19,054 bases of DNA, from positions 1 through 19,054 of the forward strand of contig CAMOTK010000010.1 of assembly GCA_946625715.1 (NCBI GenBank), written 5' to 3'. This document shows positions 1 to 7,069 of this stretch, in pieces. Source of the DNA: an uncultured Prevotella sp. (GTDB lineage Bacteria; Bacteroidota; Bacteroidia; Bacteroidales; Bacteroidaceae). Both the position numbers and the translations under genes were made by a program. The notes under the pieces are model-generated. The model saw only the letters and a program-made list of their open reading frames with translations, was not told the origin of the DNA and did not search any database. Numbering within the stretch: the first letter of the stretch is position 1; the number at the start of each line of letters is the position of its first letter.

Positions 1-3
1 ATT

Positions 4-146
4 GGTTGACGAAGGTCGCCTAATTGGTTGACGAAGGTCAACCGCAGACGATATCAGTCTCTTTAGGGACCGAAACACCGCATTGCCGACCTTGGTCGGC
101 AACGTTGCTGACGAAGGTCGGCAATGCTGCTGACGAAGGTCGGCAA
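4..146. repeat. Array of short hairpins sharing a TGACGAAGGTC-like core
   Basis: Five small inverted repeats lie downstream of the tsaE stop. The clearest are GGTTGAC/GTCAACC (26-32 with 37-43), TTGCCGAC/GTCGGCAA (83-90 with 95-102, loop CTTG), TTGCTGAC/GTCGGCAA (105-112 with 117-124, one T.G pair) and TGCTGAC/GTCGGCA (128-134 with 139-145). A less perfect copy is at 4-20. Four of the five have a GAAG loop on the plus strand, which reads CTTC in the direction of tsaE transcription. There is no T-tract after any copy, so this is not a standard intrinsic terminator. The array may continue beyond the window's left edge. Bases 44-82 and 147-176 between and after the copies show nothing I recognise. 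Function unknown. Confidence 0.75.
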
Positions 147-176
147 CGCGACAAAACTGGATGTCAGGAAGGGGAG

Positions 177-590
177 CTAAAAGGTAATCAGGCGCGAACC
201 GTCGGGTTGCTCCTCGATGGTGACGCGGACGGCATCGTCGGGGAGAACGGCTTCTATCAGTTCGGGCCACTCGATGAAACAGAGGGCACCGCTGTAGAAA
301 TACTCCTCGTAGCCCATGTCGTAGACCTCTTCGAGCTTCTTGATGCGGTAGAAGTCGAAGTGGTAGAGCGCCTGGCCGTCGGGCGTAGAATACTCGTTGA
401 CGATGGCGAAGGTGGGACTGGTGATGACGTCTTCGACGCCCAGCTCCTCGCACACGGCTTTCACGAAGGTGGTCTTGCCGGCGCCCATCTTGCCGTAGAA
501 GGCGAAGACGCGGCGCTGGCCTATCTGGTCGATGAACTGGCGAGCAGCCTGGTGAATGTGATTGAGGTTTTCTATTTTGATGGTAGTCAT
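177..590 (-). CDS. tsaE: TsaE, tRNA t6A37 biosynthesis ATPase subunit
   Basis: A 137-residue protein, close to the usual 140-150 for TsaE. It is the ATPase that works with TsaB, TsaC and TsaD in the cytoplasm to place threonylcarbamoyl on A37 of ANN-decoding tRNAs. Visible family marks are the Walker A loop GKMGAGKTT (residues 33-41), SPTFAIVNEY (58-67), HFDFYR (77-82) and IEWPE (106-110). I chose the ATG at 590 because the protein then begins directly with the family's first strand. A longer open frame extends to 1022 but lies over porX in another frame and is not credible. It follows porX by 35 nt on the same strand and is probably the last gene of the aroA-porW-porX operon. From memory, porX-tsaE adjacency recurs in Bacteroidetes; that link is not shown by the sequence. 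Confidence 0.95.
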   Translation of the reverse strand: MTTIKIENLNHIHQAARQFIDQIGQRRVFAFYGKMGAGKTTFVKAVCEELGVEDVITSPTFAIVNEYSTPDGQALYHFDFYRIKKLEEVYDMGYEEYFYSGALCFIEWPELIEAVLPDDAVRVTIEEQPDGSRLITF

Positions 591-625
591 ACGTACATTA
601 ATAATTAATAGGGAAAAAACAGGTG

Positions 626-2200
626 TTATCGTTTCTTGCCCGTCAGGCTGATGAGCGGAATAATCATCTCCTCCATGGAGATGCCGCCGTGCTGGAACGT
701 GTCCTTGTAGTAGCTGACGTAGTAGTTGTAGTTGTTGGGATAGGCAAAGAAGGCGTCGCCCGTGGCAAAGACGTAGCTTGTGGAGAGGTTGGGCGAGGGT
801 AGGAAGGCCTGTCGGGGGTCCTTGATGGTGAACACGTCCTTGCTGTCGTAGCTGAGGTTCTTGCCCAGCTTGTAGCGCAGGTTGGTGTTGGTGTTGCGGT
901 CGCCCACAATCTTCACCGGCTTGGTGCAGCGAATGGAGCCGTGGTCGGTGGTGACGATGATGTGGTAGTCCTTCTGAGCCAGCTGTCGGAAGAAGTCGGC
1001 AATGACCGAGTGGCGGAACCATGAGAGCGTGATGCTGCGGTAGGCACTCTCGTTGTTGGCCAGTTCGCGCACCATGCGGCTCTCTGTTCGGGCGTGCGAG
1101 AGCATGTCGATGAAGTTGAACACCACCACGTTCAGGTCGTTCTTCTCCAGCGTGTTCAGCTGGGCCATGAAGCGCTCGGCGTCGGCCGAGGTGTTAATTT
1201 TGTGGTAGGAGAACGTGTCGTGCCGGCGGTAGCGGTCGAGCTGTGTCTGAATGAGAGGTGCCTCGTTGAGGTTCTTGCCTTCCTCTTCGTCTTCGTCGAC
1301 CCACAGTTGGGGAAACATCTCGGCAATCTTGTTGGGCATGAGGCCCGAGAAGATGGCGTTGCGGGCATACTGCGTGGCGGTGGGCAGAATGCTGTAGTAG
1401 AGGTCTTCGTCGATGTCGAACTGGTCGGCCAGCTCGCGTGAGAGCACGCGCCACTGGTCGTAGCGGAAGTTGTCCATCACGACGAGGAACACCTTCTTCT
1501 TCTGGTCGAGCAGGGGAAACACCTTCTCCTTGAAGATGTCGGGCGAGAGCATGGGCGTGTCTTCCGTTCGCGGTCCGCGCACCTCGTAGCGTGCCTTTAT
1601 CCAGTCGAGATAGTTCTTGCGAATAAACTTGCCGAAGTCCTGGTTGGCCTCTTCCTTCTGCATGGCCAGCATGTCGGTCATCTGCGAGTCGGTGGCGGCG
1701 AGCTCCAGTTCCCAGTGCACCAGTCGCTTGTAGAGCTGCTGCCAGTCCTGCCAGGTGCGGCAGTCCATGATTTGCATGGCTATCTGCTGGAAGTTCTGCT
1801 GGTACTGGTTTTGCGTCACTTCGGTCACAATCTCCTTGCGGTGAATGTTTTTCTTCAGTGTGAGCAGAATCTGGTTGGGGTTGACGGGCTTGATGAGGTA
1901 GTCGGCAATCTTCTGTCCGATGGCCTGCTCCATGATGTTCTCCTCCTCGCTCTTGGTGACCATGACCACGGGCGTGGCCGGCGAAATCTCCTTGATGCGC
2001 TGCAGGGTCTCCAAGCCCGAGAGGCCCGGCATCTGCTCGTCGAGCAGCACGAGGTCGAACGAGTGTTCGCGACACTGGTCTATGGCATCGGTGCCGTTCG
2101 ACACCGTCGTCACCTGATATCCTTTCTTCTCTAAGAAGAGCATGTGGGCGCGCAGCTGTTCAATCTCGTCGTCCACCCAAAGCAGTTGTCCGTTTATCAT
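626..2200 (-). CDS. porX: PorX, T9SS response regulator with PglZ/alkaline-phosphatase-like effector domain
   Basis: A 524-residue protein. Residues 1-120 form a CheY-type receiver: acidic pair D10/D11, phospho-acceptor D54 in LVLLDEQMPG, T82 and K104. A helical linker (about 125-215) leads to a PglZ-type alkaline-phosphatase-superfamily domain. Candidate metal or catalytic residues are D243 (VVMDNFR), T274 (ILPTATQ, nucleophile position), D365 and H369 (NFIDMLSH), D419-H420 (TTDHGS) and H504. This matches PorX, the regulator of type IX secretion described in Porphyromonas gingivalis, whose effector domain is reported to act on oligonucleotides. All receiver and metal-site residues look intact, so it should be active. 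The partner kinase PorY is not in this window. The ATG at 2200 touches the 7-bp repeat array that fills the gap to porW. Confidence 0.93.
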   Translation of the reverse strand: MINGQLLWVDDEIEQLRAHMLFLEKKGYQVTTVSNGTDAIDQCREHSFDLVLLDEQMPGLSGLETLQRIKEISPATPVVMVTKSEEENIMEQAIGQKIADYLIKPVNPNQILLTLKKNIHRKEIVTEVTQNQYQQNFQQIAMQIMDCRTWQDWQQLYKRLVHWELELAATDSQMTDMLAMQKEEANQDFGKFIRKNYLDWIKARYEVRGPRTEDTPMLSPDIFKEKVFPLLDQKKKVFLVVMDNFRYDQWRVLSRELADQFDIDEDLYYSILPTATQYARNAIFSGLMPNKIAEMFPQLWVDEDEEEGKNLNEAPLIQTQLDRYRRHDTFSYHKINTSADAERFMAQLNTLEKNDLNVVVFNFIDMLSHARTESRMVRELANNESAYRSITLSWFRHSVIADFFRQLAQKDYHIIVTTDHGSIRCTKPVKIVGDRNTNTNLRYKLGKNLSYDSKDVFTIKDPRQAFLPSPNLSTSYVFATGDAFFAYPNNYNYYVSYYKDTFQHGGISMEEMIIPLISLTGKKR

Positions 2201-2240
2201 TCGCTATTCACTATTCACTGTTCACTATTCACTATTCACT
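2199..2240. repeat. Six tandem 7-bp repeats filling the porW-porX gap
   Basis: On the plus strand the units are ATTCGCT, ATTCACT, ATTCACT, GTTCACT, ATTCACT, ATTCACT (2199-2240). On the coding strand this is AGTGAAT repeated from the porW stop codon to the porX start. The array shares bases with both codons: its first base pair overlaps the porW TAA (2240-2242) and its last unit overlaps the porX ATG (2198-2200). The 39-nt gap therefore contains nothing else. Gain or loss of one unit would move the porX start 7 nt relative to the porW stop. Confidence 0.93.
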
Positions 2241-5233
2241 TACCAGAAGTCGTCGCCGAAGTCGAAGTCGCCCGTGTTGGGCTGTTGCGGCTGCGTGGCG
2301 TCTTCGTCGGTTGTTTCGGCGTCTTCGCCCTCGTCTTCGCCCTCGCCTTCAGGCTCAGCTTCCTGTTCTATCTCCGGCGGCAGGTTGAGCAGTTCCTCGT
2401 TGCTGATTTCGAGCGGCTGGAAAGTCTTCTCGTAGAATTGCTGGTAGTCGTCGTAGCTGTAGCGCATGCCAATGAGGCCGAGGTTGTGCTCGCTGATGAT
2501 GAGCGAGCGGCAGTGCTGCAGCTTCTCGGCCATGCCCGGCTCGGCATAGAGCTTGCGGGCGTACTGCAGTGCCTCGTCGTAGCTGAGGAAGCCGCTGGTG
2601 GTCATGCGGCTGATGCCCTGCGAGCGGTCGATGCTCAGGTCGAAGTTGCGCACGAGGAAGTTGGTGAAGTTGTAGCGTGCCATCTCGTAGAGCAGCTGGT
2701 GCTCGCCCGAGGAGGCGGGGCCTTCGGTGGGGTGCACGCCGAGCGAGTCGGGGTTGTAGACGAGGATGAAGAGGAAGTTGGTGTTGCGGTCGGCCGAGAG
2801 CGTGTCGTTGGCCACCGAGTCGCTCGGGGCCAGCACCACGTCGCGTCGCGACCAGATGTCGCCCAGGTCGAACTTGCCGCCGTAGATGGGGCGTCCTTCC
2901 TGCACGCCCTTGACAATCATGCCCGCCATTTCGGCCACCTCGCTCTGCGGATACTTCTCCACCACCTCTTTCATCTGCTCCAAGCACTTGTCGGCCTGAC
3001 CGTTGTTCAGTTGGCTGAGGCCGCTGATGAAGATGAACTTGGCGCGGTTCTCGCCCAAGGGGAAACGGTCGGCCGAGATGGCCGCGTTGGTGCTCACCTC
3101 GCGGTAGCGGTCGGCCTTGAACGCCTCGTAGGTGGCGGCATAGAGCGAGTCTTCGATGTGCTCGCCGAAGCGTGCGTTCTCGGTGTAGTAGGGGTCGTTG
3201 AGCAGGATGGTCCACTCGCTCTCGGGGTAGCCGGCCGTGAGCTGCGAGAGGCAGTTGGCAGCCAGCTGATGGTCGCCGCGGCGCGAGTAGAGCAGGAAGA
3301 GGTGGTACCAGGCCTGGTCCATCTGCTCGAAGTCGGGGAACTCGGTGGTGAGTCGCAGCAACTGCTTCTCGCTGAGGTTCAGGTTGTCGAGCTTGTCCTT
3401 GAAGATGATGCCCGAGTTGAACAGGCCGTCCTGTATGATAAGGTTGCTGGCCGCCACCTGTTCTTCGGTGAACGGTATCTGGGCCATGTAGTATTCGCGC
3501 TTGTGCGGGTCGAGGGCGGCGCTGTCGGCAGCCTCGGCCTGTGCGGTGTCGGTCTGGCCGTCAGTCTTTTCAGCGCCATCGCCGCCTGCGGTGCCTTCGC
3601 CGCCAGCGGCTCCGTCGGGATTGTCAGCGTCGGCAGTGCCGTCGGCCGAGGGCGGCTGCCCCACCACGGTGAGGTTGCTGCGCCGCCAGTTGTCGGCGTT
3701 CTCGCGCTTGCCCCACTGCTGCTGGAACGTCTGCTTACCCTTGTTGACGGCCATCTGGTTGTAGAAGTACCACTGGCCGTTGGTTGTTGTCGTAGTGGCC
3801 ACAGGCTGCTGTGTGCGGTTGGCCTGGCGGTTGCCTATGCCCGACTGCTTCTGCAGTTGCTGTTCCACCTCGGCCTCGCGGGCTTTGTCGGCCTCTTCCT
3901 TCTCCTTCTTCTTCAAGGCGTCAATCACGCGGTCGATGGCGGCGTTGCGGTCTTTCTCCGACATCTTGGCCAGCAGCTGCAGCGAGTCTTGCAGCTGCAC
4001 GGCGTCGGTGTAGGGCACCAGTTCGTCGAGCACCTTCGAGCGCTCCGACAGTTCGGCGTAGTCGGGGCGGTCCTTGTCGAGCAGACCGATGGCCTCGCCG
4101 TAGCAGCGCTTGGCGTCGCCGTAGCGCTCGCGCTGCCAGTAGAGGTTGCCCAAGGTGAGCAGCAGCACACCCTTCTCAATGCCGCTGCGCGTGGCTTTCT
4201 CGTTGCCTTCCTCATAGGCGGCAATGGCCTTCAGCGTGTCGCGCTCGGCGAGGTAGATGTTGCCGATGGCATAATACACCTGGTCGAGATAGTCCTTGTT
4301 GTTGTCGTTTCTGGCCATTCGGCGCAGGCGTCCAATCATCTTCTTGGCCTGGCCTTGCGCCATCACTTCGGTCTGCGCAATGCGGGCGTTGAACTCCAGT
4401 TCGTAGGGTGGGTTCTGGCCCGGCACTTTCTGGAACGCCTTGTAGGCCAGTTCGCGATGGCCCAGAGCCGCCTGCAGCTGTCCCAAGAGATACCACTCGC
4501 GGGCCTTCTGCGTCTTGCGCCGCTCGTGCTTGATGACCTTCTGCAGGTAGGGCACGGCCTTCTCGTAGTCGCCCGTGTGCACGTAGTATTGGGCAAAGGT
4601 GTAGTCCCACTCCTTCTGCGCACTGTAGTGTATGGAGTCGCGGCTCATGTTGCGAATCACGTCTTCGGCATCGTAGAGCCAGTCGAGCGCGGTGTAGCTC
4701 TTGGCCAGCCAGGCGCGTGCCTTGCCGTAGATGGCCGGCTGCGTCTGGTAGAGTCGGCTCATGTAGGAGAAGGTGGCGGCCGCCTCGTCGAAGGCGCCGT
4801 TCTGGAACTGCGCCTTGCCCAGCATGAGCCATGCTTTCCAGAGGAAGGGGTTGTACTCGCGGCGCGAGAGCCACTCCCTGTCCTTGGCCGTCTTGCGGCG
4901 CGACTTGTTCCATTCGGGCTTGGCCTTGATGCTGTGCTGCTTGATGGCTTTCTCCATCTTCTCGATGGTGCGGTCGAAGTTGCCCTTGCCCAGCTCGCGG
5001 CTCTGCTTGTTCTCTACGGCGTAGAGCGGAATAATGTCGGTGAAGTTGTCTTTGTTGCCTTTCTCCTTCTCTTCCGACCCGTCGATGAAGGCGAGCGAGC
5101 CGTTGTAGTAGGTGTTGTACTTGGCCGTGAAGGAGTGCCAGAAGCGGCTTTTGGCGGTGTTTTTTTGCGTAGAACAACCAGCCATCACCAAAAGGATGAT
5201 GGTTGCAAAGAGTCCTATCGTTGTCTTACGCAT
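2240..5233 (-). CDS. porW: PorW/SprE-like TPR lipoprotein of the type IX secretion system
   Basis: A 997-residue predicted lipoprotein. The signal peptide ends in the lipobox LVMAGC, with the lipidated Cys at residue 20; no acidic surface-export signal follows, so a periplasm-facing outer-membrane location is likely. Tetratricopeptide-like helical repeats run from about 130 to 400 and again from about 580 to 780. A coiled, Lys/Glu-rich stretch (437-465) and a Gly/Ala/Asp-rich linker (about 525-575) separate the two halves. The C-terminus (about 945-997) is very acidic and ends GDFDFGDDFW. The architecture and the neighbouring porX fit PorW of P. gingivalis and SprE of Flavobacterium johnsoniae, needed for T9SS function. 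The exact orthology rests on architecture and context, because the two halves are TPR and low complexity. The ATG at 5233 gives a textbook signal peptide. Confidence 0.8.
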   Translation of the reverse strand: MRKTTIGLFATIILLVMAGCSTQKNTAKSRFWHSFTAKYNTYYNGSLAFIDGSEEKEKGNKDNFTDIIPLYAVENKQSRELGKGNFDRTIEKMEKAIKQHSIKAKPEWNKSRRKTAKDREWLSRREYNPFLWKAWLMLGKAQFQNGAFDEAAATFSYMSRLYQTQPAIYGKARAWLAKSYTALDWLYDAEDVIRNMSRDSIHYSAQKEWDYTFAQYYVHTGDYEKAVPYLQKVIKHERRKTQKAREWYLLGQLQAALGHRELAYKAFQKVPGQNPPYELEFNARIAQTEVMAQGQAKKMIGRLRRMARNDNNKDYLDQVYYAIGNIYLAERDTLKAIAAYEEGNEKATRSGIEKGVLLLTLGNLYWQRERYGDAKRCYGEAIGLLDKDRPDYAELSERSKVLDELVPYTDAVQLQDSLQLLAKMSEKDRNAAIDRVIDALKKKEKEEADKAREAEVEQQLQKQSGIGNRQANRTQQPVATTTTTNGQWYFYNQMAVNKGKQTFQQQWGKRENADNWRRSNLTVVGQPPSADGTADADNPDGAAGGEGTAGGDGAEKTDGQTDTAQAEAADSAALDPHKREYYMAQIPFTEEQVAASNLIIQDGLFNSGIIFKDKLDNLNLSEKQLLRLTTEFPDFEQMDQAWYHLFLLYSRRGDHQLAANCLSQLTAGYPESEWTILLNDPYYTENARFGEHIEDSLYAATYEAFKADRYREVSTNAAISADRFPLGENRAKFIFISGLSQLNNGQADKCLEQMKEVVEKYPQSEVAEMAGMIVKGVQEGRPIYGGKFDLGDIWSRRDVVLAPSDSVANDTLSADRNTNFLFILVYNPDSLGVHPTEGPASSGEHQLLYEMARYNFTNFLVRNFDLSIDRSQGISRMTTSGFLSYDEALQYARKLYAEPGMAEKLQHCRSLIISEHNLGLIGMRYSYDDYQQFYEKTFQPLEISNEELLNLPPEIEQEAEPEGEGEDEGEDAETTDEDATQPQQPNTGDFDFGDDFW

Positions 5234-5250
5234 ACATATTTATTAACTCA

Positions 5251-5457
5251 CTAAGGGGCTGTTTTATTGCCTTCCTGCTGTTTTTTCTCTTCCATAAGGC
5301 AGTGGAGCTTGCACGAACCGTCGTCGGCCGCGGTGCAGGAAGCGCAGTCGTGCTGGCCCACGACTATCTCGTCGCTGCCCTTGTCGAAGCGCGAGGCCAC
5401 GGCGGCGGCGATGCCCAACAGGGCGATGGCCAGGATGGAAATCAGTAGGAACTGCAT
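5251..5457 (-). CDS. Small membrane-anchored Cys-rich protein, function unknown
   Basis: A 68-residue protein I do not recognise. Residues 2-21 form one hydrophobic segment, followed by a short charged stretch and a compact Cys/His cluster: H36, C38, C41, C49, H52 and C53, spaced C-x2-C-x7-C-x3-C. The tail (residues 56-68) is polar. The segment could be an uncleaved anchor. The cluster could bind a metal or form disulfides if it faces the periplasm; both are inference. It starts 4 nt after the aroA stop and ends 17 nt before the porW start, so it is almost certainly co-transcribed with both. Codon use matches its neighbours, which supports a real gene despite its size. It loosely resembles FeoB-associated Cys-rich membrane proteins in layout, but no feo gene is nearby. 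Confidence 0.75.
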   Translation of the reverse strand: MQFLLISILAIALLGIAAAVASRFDKGSDEIVVGQHDCASCTAADDGSCKLHCLMEEKKQQEGNKTAP

Positions 5458-5461
5458 GGGT

Positions 5462-6721
5462 TCAGCGGTCTTGTTCTTCGATGGTGAACCCGGCGTTGCG
5501 CAGGTCGTCCCAGAAGTGGGGATACGACTTGGTGACGACGTGCGGGTTGCGAATGGCGATGCCGCCCTTGCAGGCCAGCGGCGCGAAAGCCAGCGCCATG
5601 CGGTGGTCTTCGTAGGTGTCGATGACGGCGTCGGCCTCGGTCTCGCAGCGGTCGCCGTCCCAGTAGAGCACGCTGTCGTTTTCCGAGCGCACCAGATAGC
5701 CCAACTTGTGCATCTCGCGCTTCAGCGCCTCAATACGGTCGGTCTCTTTGATTTTCAGCGTCTGCAGACCGGTGAAACGGAAGGGGATGTTCATGGCTGC
5801 GCAGACCACCACAAACGTTTGCGCCAGGTCGGGGGCGTTGACGAAGTCGTACTCCAGCTTGGGCACGTGCATGCGGTTGCGGCGTATGGTGATGGTGGTG
5901 GGCACGCCTTCGCCTTTCTCTTCGAACGTGGTCTTCACGCCGAGCAGGCTGAAGATGTAGCGCGCCATCGAGTCGCCCTGTCGCGAACCGTCGGTCAGGC
6001 CCGTGAGCCGTATCTCGGCATTCTCGTCGCCCGAGAGCAGCAGCATCTCGTACCAATAGCTGGCTGCGCTCCAGTCGTTCTCAATCAGATAGTCGCGACT
6101 GGTGTAGGGCTTGGGCTTGACGCTCACGGTGTCGATGTCGGTCCACTCGGCCTCGGCGCCAAATTCGTGCATGATGTGGAGCGTGAGGTCGATGTAGGGG
6201 CGCGAGATGATTTCGTCGGTGAGGTGGAGCGTCAGTCCGTTGCGTAGCACCGGTCCAATCATGAGCAGGGCCGAGATGTACTGCGAACTGACGTTGCCGG
6301 GAATGTCGAGATGTCCGCCGAGCAGTGTCTTGCCCGTGATGCGCAGCGGCGGAAAACCCTCTTCGCCGGCATATTCGATGTGGGCGCCCAGGCGGCGCAT
6401 GGCGTCGACCAGCACGCCTATGGGGCGGTGCTTCATGCGGTCGGTGCCTGTGAGTGTGTGGGTCTGTCCGTTCATGACGCTCAGGAAGGCGGTCATGAAG
6501 CGCATGGCCGTGCCGGCGGCCTTGATGTCGATGGTGTCGGGCATGTGGCGCAGGGCTTCGATAATGACTTCCGTGTCGTCGCAGTCGGAGAGATTCTCGG
6601 GCAACATGTGTCCGCGCGAGAGTGCATAGATAATGAGGGCACGGTTTGAAATGCTCTTCGAGGCAGGCAGTTCGATGGTGGCACTGAGCCGTTCCGGTGC
6701 CGTTATGTGGTATGTTGTCAT
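5462..6721 (-). CDS. aroA: AroA, 3-phosphoshikimate 1-carboxyvinyltransferase (EPSP synthase)
   Basis: A 419-residue cytoplasmic enzyme that joins phosphoenolpyruvate to shikimate 3-phosphate, the sixth step of chorismate synthesis. Visible motifs are LPASKSISNRALI (residues 18-30, including the Lys and Arg of the substrate site), AAGTAMRF (68-75), a GNVSSQYISALLM stretch, YDFVNAPDLAQT, LKIKETDRIEALK and DTYEDHRMALAFA. The pattern AGTAMR instead of the common NAGTAMR is, as I recall it, usual for Bacteroidales. Length is normal. The ATG at 6721 is the first possible start and lies 23 nt downstream of a good -7 box. It appears to head a five-gene minus-strand operon that continues into T9SS genes, an odd mix of metabolism and secretion. 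Confidence 0.97.
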   Translation of the reverse strand: MTTYHITAPERLSATIELPASKSISNRALIIYALSRGHMLPENLSDCDDTEVIIEALRHMPDTIDIKAAGTAMRFMTAFLSVMNGQTHTLTGTDRMKHRPIGVLVDAMRRLGAHIEYAGEEGFPPLRITGKTLLGGHLDIPGNVSSQYISALLMIGPVLRNGLTLHLTDEIISRPYIDLTLHIMHEFGAEAEWTDIDTVSVKPKPYTSRDYLIENDWSAASYWYEMLLLSGDENAEIRLTGLTDGSRQGDSMARYIFSLLGVKTTFEEKGEGVPTTITIRRNRMHVPKLEYDFVNAPDLAQTFVVVCAAMNIPFRFTGLQTLKIKETDRIEALKREMHKLGYLVRSENDSVLYWDGDRCETEADAVIDTYEDHRMALAFAPLACKGGIAIRNPHVVTKSYPHFWDDLRNAGFTIEEQDR

Positions 6722-6744
6722 GTAGTTCGGTCGTTATTTTGGTG

Positions 6745-6752
6745 CAAATTTA
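6745..6752 (-). promoter_or_regulatory. Bacteroidetes -7 box for the aroA operon
   Basis: On the minus strand this reads TAAATTTG, matching the Bacteroidetes housekeeping -7 consensus TAnnTTTG. It is 23 nt before the aroA ATG. I see no clear TTTG -33 element about 20 nt further upstream, so the assignment rests on the -7 box and position. Confidence 0.55.
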
Positions 6753-6802
6753 CGCATAATTCTTCGAAAAATGCACGAAAGATGAAAAAAGATGGCAAAA
6801 AA

Positions 6803-6834
6803 TTTGCAAGTTTCATAAAAACCTTGTACCTTTG
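6803..6834 (+). promoter_or_regulatory. Promoter of tRNA-Pro
   Basis: TTTG at 6803-6806 and TACCTTTG at 6827-6834 are separated by 20 nt, matching the Bacteroidetes -33/-7 pattern. The tRNA begins 23 nt after the -7 box. The region 6722-6857 thus holds two divergent promoters and no gene. Confidence 0.75.
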
Positions 6835-6857
6835 CACCCGCTTACAAGCAAAATGTT

Positions 6858-6930
6858 CGGGATTTAGCGCAGTTGGTAGCGCACACGTCTGGGGGGCGCG
6901 AGGTCGCTGGTTCGAGTCCAGTAATCCCGA
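6858..6930 (+). tRNA. tRNA-Pro, anticodon GGG
   Basis: Folds as a complete cloverleaf. The acceptor stem is CGGGATT (6858-6864) with AATCCCG (6923-6929), discriminator A at 6930, CCA not encoded. The D stem is GCGC/GCGC, and the T arm is GCTGG-TTCGAGT-CCAGT. The anticodon GGG is at 6891-6893, preceded by CT and followed by G37. C1-G72, A73 and G37 are the bacterial tRNA-Pro identity features. The anticodon stem has one mismatch, A28 (6885) against C42 (6899), and a T.G pair at 31-39. Confidence 0.95.
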
Positions 6931-6937
6931 CAGAAGA

Positions 6938-6979
6938 AAGTCCAAGAAGCTGTTTCGGCTGCTTGGACTTCTTTTTTTT
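6938..6979 (+). terminator. Intrinsic terminator after tRNA-Pro
   Basis: AAGTCCAAG (6938-6946) pairs with CTTGGACTT (6962-6970). After one A.G mismatch the stem continues with AGC/GCT. A run of eight T follows (6972-6979). Position and shape fit termination of the tRNA transcript. Confidence 0.9.
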
Positions 6980-6998
6980 AAGAAAAAACAATAATCTT

Positions 6999-7029
6999 TT
7001 TGCCGTTTCGTCGTTTTGTGTTATCTTTG
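6999..7029 (+). promoter_or_regulatory. Promoter of the secreted transglutaminase-like gene
   Basis: TTTG at 6999-7002 and TATCTTTG at 7022-7029 with a 19-nt spacer match the Bacteroidetes housekeeping promoter. The ATG of the downstream gene is 40 nt after the -7 box. Confidence 0.8.
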
Positions 7030-7069
7030 CAGCACCAATCTATAAAAAGGAAGAAACCCCACAACCGAT

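Noticed and set aside
4..146. CRISPR array
   Set aside because: The repeats are short hairpins of uneven spacing without unique spacers of constant length, and no cas genes are present.
24..608. Plus-strand open frame of 194 codons at the left end
   Set aside because: It runs through the hairpin array and then antisense to tsaE, with no recognisable domain.
591..1022. N-terminal extension of the tsaE frame
   Set aside because: It overlaps porX out of frame and adds Leu/His/Gln-rich residues unlike TsaE; the ATG at 590 fits the family.
2144..5254. Plus-strand open frame of 1036 codons antisense to porW
   Set aside because: It mirrors porW almost exactly, is rich in Val/Leu/Ala/His as expected from the reverse strand of a GC-rich gene, and has no recognisable domain. 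The minus-strand protein has a lipobox and TPR repeats.
6707..6994. Small open frames on both strands across the tRNA
   Set aside because: They are translations of tRNA-Pro and its terminator (the reverse one gives the familiar LDSNQRP peptide of tRNA shadows).
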